DNA of 64,000 nt, taken from contig NW_027441295.1 in assembly GCF_949628215.1 (NCBI RefSeq), positions 186,001 through 250,000 on the forward strand, given 5' to 3'. The notes beneath the pieces were generated by a model. It did not search any database, was not told the DNA's origin, and saw nothing but the letters and a program-made list of their open reading frames with translations. Positions 60,501 through 64,000 of this stretch are shown here, piece after piece. Numbering within the stretch: the first letter of the stretch is position 1; every line of letters starts with the position of its first letter. The translations under genes were made by a program, and so were the position numbers. Source of the stretch: Phalacrocorax aristotelis. Its lineage: Eukaryota > Chordata > Aves > Suliformes > Phalacrocoracidae.

Positions 60501-63500
60501 ACCATACATCGCTACAGCATGTCAGCAAGCATTGAAGGAAAAAATAGGGTTTATCTTAGCAAGTCCCACAGAACCCAAGCACCCAGTTTTTCCTTTGAAA
60601 TAAGCCCAAGAAGTTAGTCTATATAGATTTTTAAGACCTTCAGACTGTGGGTATAGAACAGCATTCATTGCTTGGACTCCAAAACCATTTCGTTTAGAAT
60701 CACCAAACAGGGACATCAGGAACAAACCTTCATCAACGCTGCCTTCTCTGGCTGCGTGGGTGGGAAAGGTTTCTACAGCCTGACAGCTGAGTAACTTGGC
60801 CTTGCTGCCCTGCCCTCTCAAGGGAAAGGCTCCGCCCGTCAGATCCAAACTGTACTTTTCAACACAGGATGCCAAACGCTGTGGAAAAAATCACAGGTGA
60901 GAGAAAGGTCATTTTCAGATAAAAGCAGACATTATACCTAAGGATGAAAGAATGTCTATATCTAATATAACCTGCATATTGTACTGTATCACTCCCAGGC
61001 GCTTAATCTGATGGCAAAGATAAACTACACCTGACACGCAAGAGAACTAAGTGTCAAACCGTAATGGGTAAGTTTGGCCGTAAAAGCTTTGCACATTTTC
61101 AGAACTGAGCATTTCCCTCGCATTATTGGTTCTGAATGTGTTTTGCAGAATTCCTTGCAACATCCAGATCTCTTCACAAACCTACATATTTATCTAGAAA
61201 GAGAGATCTGAAATAATGCAATACATAGGCATGCAAAGCGCTTTGCTCCGTGACTTGATTACGGAACTGATGAAGTTAGAGAAGTCACGGCATTCCAGCA
61301 GCCAAAGCTCTCTTGCGAGGCATTATCTATAGGCACACACCGCTAGAGTGAAAGCGCATCCCTCGGGAGCAGCCATGAGAACGTCTTACTGATTCACAGC
61401 CTTCTCTCAAACCACATAAGCTCCTGCCAGCTCCTCCTCTCACCTCGTCAGAGATAATGGGTGAACTATCCCTCCATCTTCCATTAACTACACCACAGCT
61501 TTCTCAGGCCACAAACACAACAGCCTTATTTTATCACTTTGTGTCCCTTTTTTAAAGACTGTCAGCTGGAGGTTCTAGTAGAGCCATATTTAAAAGCTGC
61601 TGAAACACTTCAGCCTTCTGAGCTGAAAACTGACACTCCTCACATCGTATTCAGGAAAATAAGATGACCGAGGCAAGGAATCACCAAAGAGTAAAAGGTC
61701 CCGCAGTGTAACATTGAAGTATGGAGACAGAACAAAGTAGCCACCAGAGGAAGGGCTACAGACAACTGGGGTTTTTTACCAAAGAAGGACACAGGACAAG
61801 GTCTTGTCTTTGCCACAGCTAAGGCTGTAGCTACAAACAGTTTTTAAGAGAGGGTAAAAGAAAGCAGAAGTTCAAAACTGAAACTGGGGAAAAATTAATG
61901 AAACTGTCTCCTATCAACTTGCCACAGCGCTTAGAGCACCACAAGAGATGCACAAGTGAACTGCAATGAAAGCCCTTTTGTACGTGAACAACCCCATCAG
62001 GGTGCTCTGTTCCTCCACAGCACTGGATATTTATGTCATTAAAAACTGCACATCAACAAAGAGGAAGAGAAGACATCCATGTTTAGAACACACTGAATCA
62101 CCTGAAGGTACTTATACTTTGGCATCGTGAGAGAGAATGTGTTTTAAAGAAACACCACCTTTCCCCAACTCCTCACCTTTACCTGGTCAAAAGCAATATT
62201 TACCGATGAGGAAGGAGCTCTCCTCTACATAAGGAAAAAAGTCAAAATGTAAGGTCATTCAAAAAATCAAAATGCACAGTCCCTATCAAAACAGAGCACC
62301 ACGATACAAGAACCACCCGTTTCATTCCGGACCTAGTGAGCATACGCAAGAGAAAGTAACAAAATCAGAGGAAAGAATTGCTCTGAATTAAGGTTACTTT
62401 CCCCTCAAAGAGATTTTGCCAGGGTTTCAAGCATATAAATATTACCCCTGCCAACTGCACTGATACTCCCTTAGAGAAAAGGACTCTTTCCATCTGTTCA
62501 CGGATGTGCAAGTCTTACCTCATACAGGACTTGTCCCGATGGCAAGCGTCTTCTGGCAGCAAACACTAACTGCAACAGGTGTAAACTCAGAGCATCGCCT
62601 TCACTGAAAAGGTATAAATTATGACATTTGGTTACAAAGCTGCTTTATAGTCCTCATTATCCTTTCCTTAGATCTAGGCTGAGGTTTCCTGAAGAGCACT
62701 GTCTCGCTGAAAAGAAAAACAGCCCTTCCCAAAGCATGACAATTGGTCACATTTAGCCGCTAAAACACAACGGAGGACATTTGGACACTAACAGCTTCTG
62801 GGGCAAAGGCTAACCACACAGTCTGAAAGCTTTCAGATATTATGTGGACTAAAAATGGTTGGGAATAGCTCTTCACAGTGAGGAGTTCTCAAGCAAAACT
62901 GCTTTACAGTCAAAGTGAAAAAGATTGCCACTCTACGAGCAGCCGAGCTGAGTAAATAGCTTGCTGATGCTGAGAGGGGCAGATCTTTCCACCCTTCCCT
63001 TCCCACCAGAGCTCCAGTCCCTCTCCTGCACACACGGCACCTTCCACACCCTTGTTTCAGTCCTTAGCCCAGCAGGAAACCACCGACTTGGCTGCTGAAC
63101 ACCTTCCCTGCCAGGCGAGCTGAGCTGGCTCACCAAGGCTCAAGCTGGCACCAGGGAACCGGCCATGCTGTCACCTCCTCCTTTAGGGGCAGCAGGCTGG
63201 TGGATCGGCACCGTTAGTGCTCTGGAGCTGCAGCCTCCACTGCTTTTCATGGTATTTTTTTAATACCATGGTATTGAAAGAATAAGGAATAAAGAATTAA
63301 GAGAATGTTTCTTGTGTCATCAAGAAACAAAGGCAGCCATTTAAGAATGCAAACACAAAAATACAGCCACTGTCACTTTGCCACCTTGCAGCAGGGAGGA
63401 ACTAGTAGGTCCCTCTTCATCTCTGCTAAATCCTGTAAAATTGCACCGTAAGCTCAACACCTTCCACACCTGAGAGAATCTCCTGCACAGCTAAATAATC

Positions 63501-64000
63501 ACAACAAATATACGTGTGTCAACTGTATGTGAACAGATAGATATAAAAAGTTAATTCAATGGCTTAGAGTAAGTTTTTATTCACCTTTCTTGTGTCGACT
63601 GAACAGCCCACAAGTAGCAACAATTGCGAGGGTCATTCTCAGGCTCTTGAATAATGGCGTAGACAGGAATCCTTCCTCCTTCAAGCTGACAGTGGTGCCT
63701 AGAGGGTTAAAAAAAAAAAAGACAGAAAAAGAAACAAGATGAGCCTAGTGGCCCCGACTGCTTGTGTTAGGGTGGAAGCATCTTCCGAGCAAAGAGCACC
63801 CGACATGCTTCTCCTCCCATTCCACCCCTGAAAAAGGTCACTTTGAAGTAACAGACTTCCTCCTCGAGCAAAGCCTTGAGAGCCCTGCACCTCCAGGCGT
63901 GACCAAGTGCAAAGGCCGACTTACTCCCGCTGCAGAGTTTTCACATCCCACAGTGACAGGGAGCCGTCGGAAAAACCCACGGCGAGCTGGTTGCTTCTGC
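48486..64000 (-). CDS. AHCTF1: AHCTF1 / ELYS nucleoporin, partial (20 exons, both ends missing)
   Basis: ELYS binds AT-rich chromatin at mitotic exit and recruits the Nup107-160 complex to seed nuclear pores. Exons, read right to left: 63925-64000 (cut by the window edge), 63585-63698, 62519-62603, 60728-60878, 58608-58740, 58339-58520, 57798-57859, 57071-57161, 56894-56983, 56591-56731, 55709-55804, 54849-54942, 53284-53407, 53100-53156, 51738-51884, 50361-50548, 50045-50189, 49837-49950, 48679-48826, 48486-48595. Signature stretches: [118 protein letters not shown]. They run from the late N-terminal beta-propeller through the alpha-helical domain (roughly human residues 225-1050 of 2,266). 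Phases join without stops. Oddities: one family exon is not found between 57,161 and 57,798, the donor at 50,044 is GG, and the C-terminal half is absent from the window. Expressed paralog, young pseudogene or a gene with remote 3' exons all remain possible. Confidence 0.93.
50045..50189 (-). CDS. AHCTF1: AHCTF1 exon with non-canonical donor
   Basis: Encodes [15 protein letters not shown] ... [11 protein letters not shown]-type sequence (here [12 protein letters not shown]). The acceptor is AACTACAG. At the conserved boundary after SEQ the intron begins GGAAGTGTGG instead of GTAAGT. Six bases further on, AGT|GTGGGC could act as a substitute donor and would add Gly-Ser in frame. Confidence 0.8.
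50580..51070 (-). mobile_element. CR1 3' fragment in AHCTF1 intron
   Basis: Minus-strand CR1, same orientation as the host gene and same subfamily as the 39.5 kb copy. Shared frames are [18 protein letters not shown] and [10 protein letters not shown]. The reverse complement ends in TTCCAACCTGGGATTCTGTG. It is 5'-truncated to about 490 bp. Its 3' end lies only about 30 bp upstream of the acceptor of exon 50361-50548. Confidence 0.9.
57162..57797 (-). other. AHCTF1: AHCTF1 intron where an exon is expected
   Basis: In human ELYS about 43 residues lie between the segment ending GFQKE and the one starting EEQLEA. Here the flanking exons both have phase 0 at this junction and would join in frame, and no frame of the minus strand in the interval resembles the missing segment. 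Confidence 0.6.
60062..60116. repeat. 18 bp tandem repeat
   Basis: Three copies of TATCTTTCTGTATATCAG, the last one truncated, at the edge of the CR1 fragment. Confidence 0.85.
60110..60365 (-). mobile_element. CR1 fragment with internal deletion, in AHCTF1 intron
   Basis: Minus-strand CR1. Blocks include GCCAGGATGCTGTTGGCCTT and TGGGGAACACCACTTGTGAC, read on the plus strand. Two normally distant CR1 segments abut near 60,270, so an internal deletion is likely. Confidence 0.75.
63247..63277. repeat. Short perfect inverted repeat
   Basis: CATGGTATT and AATACCATG arms around a T-rich loop form a 9 bp perfect stem. It is intronic with no known role. Confidence 0.7.

Overview
The window is vertebrate nuclear DNA from a bird. 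The signs are many CR1 LINE fragments (several with the avian ATTCTATG-type 3' terminus), an olfactory receptor of the large avian OR14-like (gamma-c) expansion, an intronless protamine gene resembling chicken galline, CpG islands, and interspersed class I-like and ERV-L-like endogenous retrovirus remnants. There is no bacterial-style gene organisation, and most listed open frames are shadows.

Layout. Bases 1-9.5 kb hold old CR1 pieces in both orientations (one nested in another), plus a signal-peptide exon and a transmembrane-type exon on the minus strand that I cannot assign to a named gene. Bases 9.5-16.0 kb are mostly unique sequence, with one CpG island at 12.9-13.3 kb, a 700 bp polypurine tract and a few exon-like ORFs. 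At 16.3-16.75 kb there is a TATA box followed by an Arg-rich frame without an ATG. A 6.9 kb satellite of degenerate ~21 bp monomers follows (16.77-23.63 kb). It flips orientation near 20,487, so the whole block is a giant head-to-head inverted repeat. Right of it lie a diverged copy of the protamine promoter region (24.33-24.45 kb), a second CpG island (25.35-25.57 kb), CR1 copies and a tRNA-Asn-derived SINE-like element with a CR1-like tail (27.0 kb). An intact olfactory receptor sits at 31,674-32,642. A broken CR1 with reverse transcriptase lies at 39.5-41.05 kb.

Bases 41.1-46.8 kb are retroviral remnants on the minus strand from two lineages. Inserted between them is a complete compact protamine gene (TATA box, 73-codon ORF, polyadenylation signal) whose promoter lies only about 180 bp downstream of a same-orientation ERV-L-like LTR.

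From 48,486 to the right edge the minus strand carries 20 exons of AHCTF1 (ELYS, the nucleoporin that seeds nuclear pore assembly on chromatin), from the late beta-propeller through the helical domain. The exons are open and almost all have canonical splice sites. However, one family exon is not found, one splice donor reads GG instead of GT, and the long C-terminal half with the AT-hooks is not found in the 48 kb downstream. This is either a truncated or paralogous copy, or a gene with unusually distant 3' exons. OR14-type receptors next to AHCTF1 recall human 1q44.

The genes do not form a pathway. The two with sure identity that share a theme are AHCTF1 and protamine, both chromatin-binding, but their adjacency looks accidental and repeat-driven.
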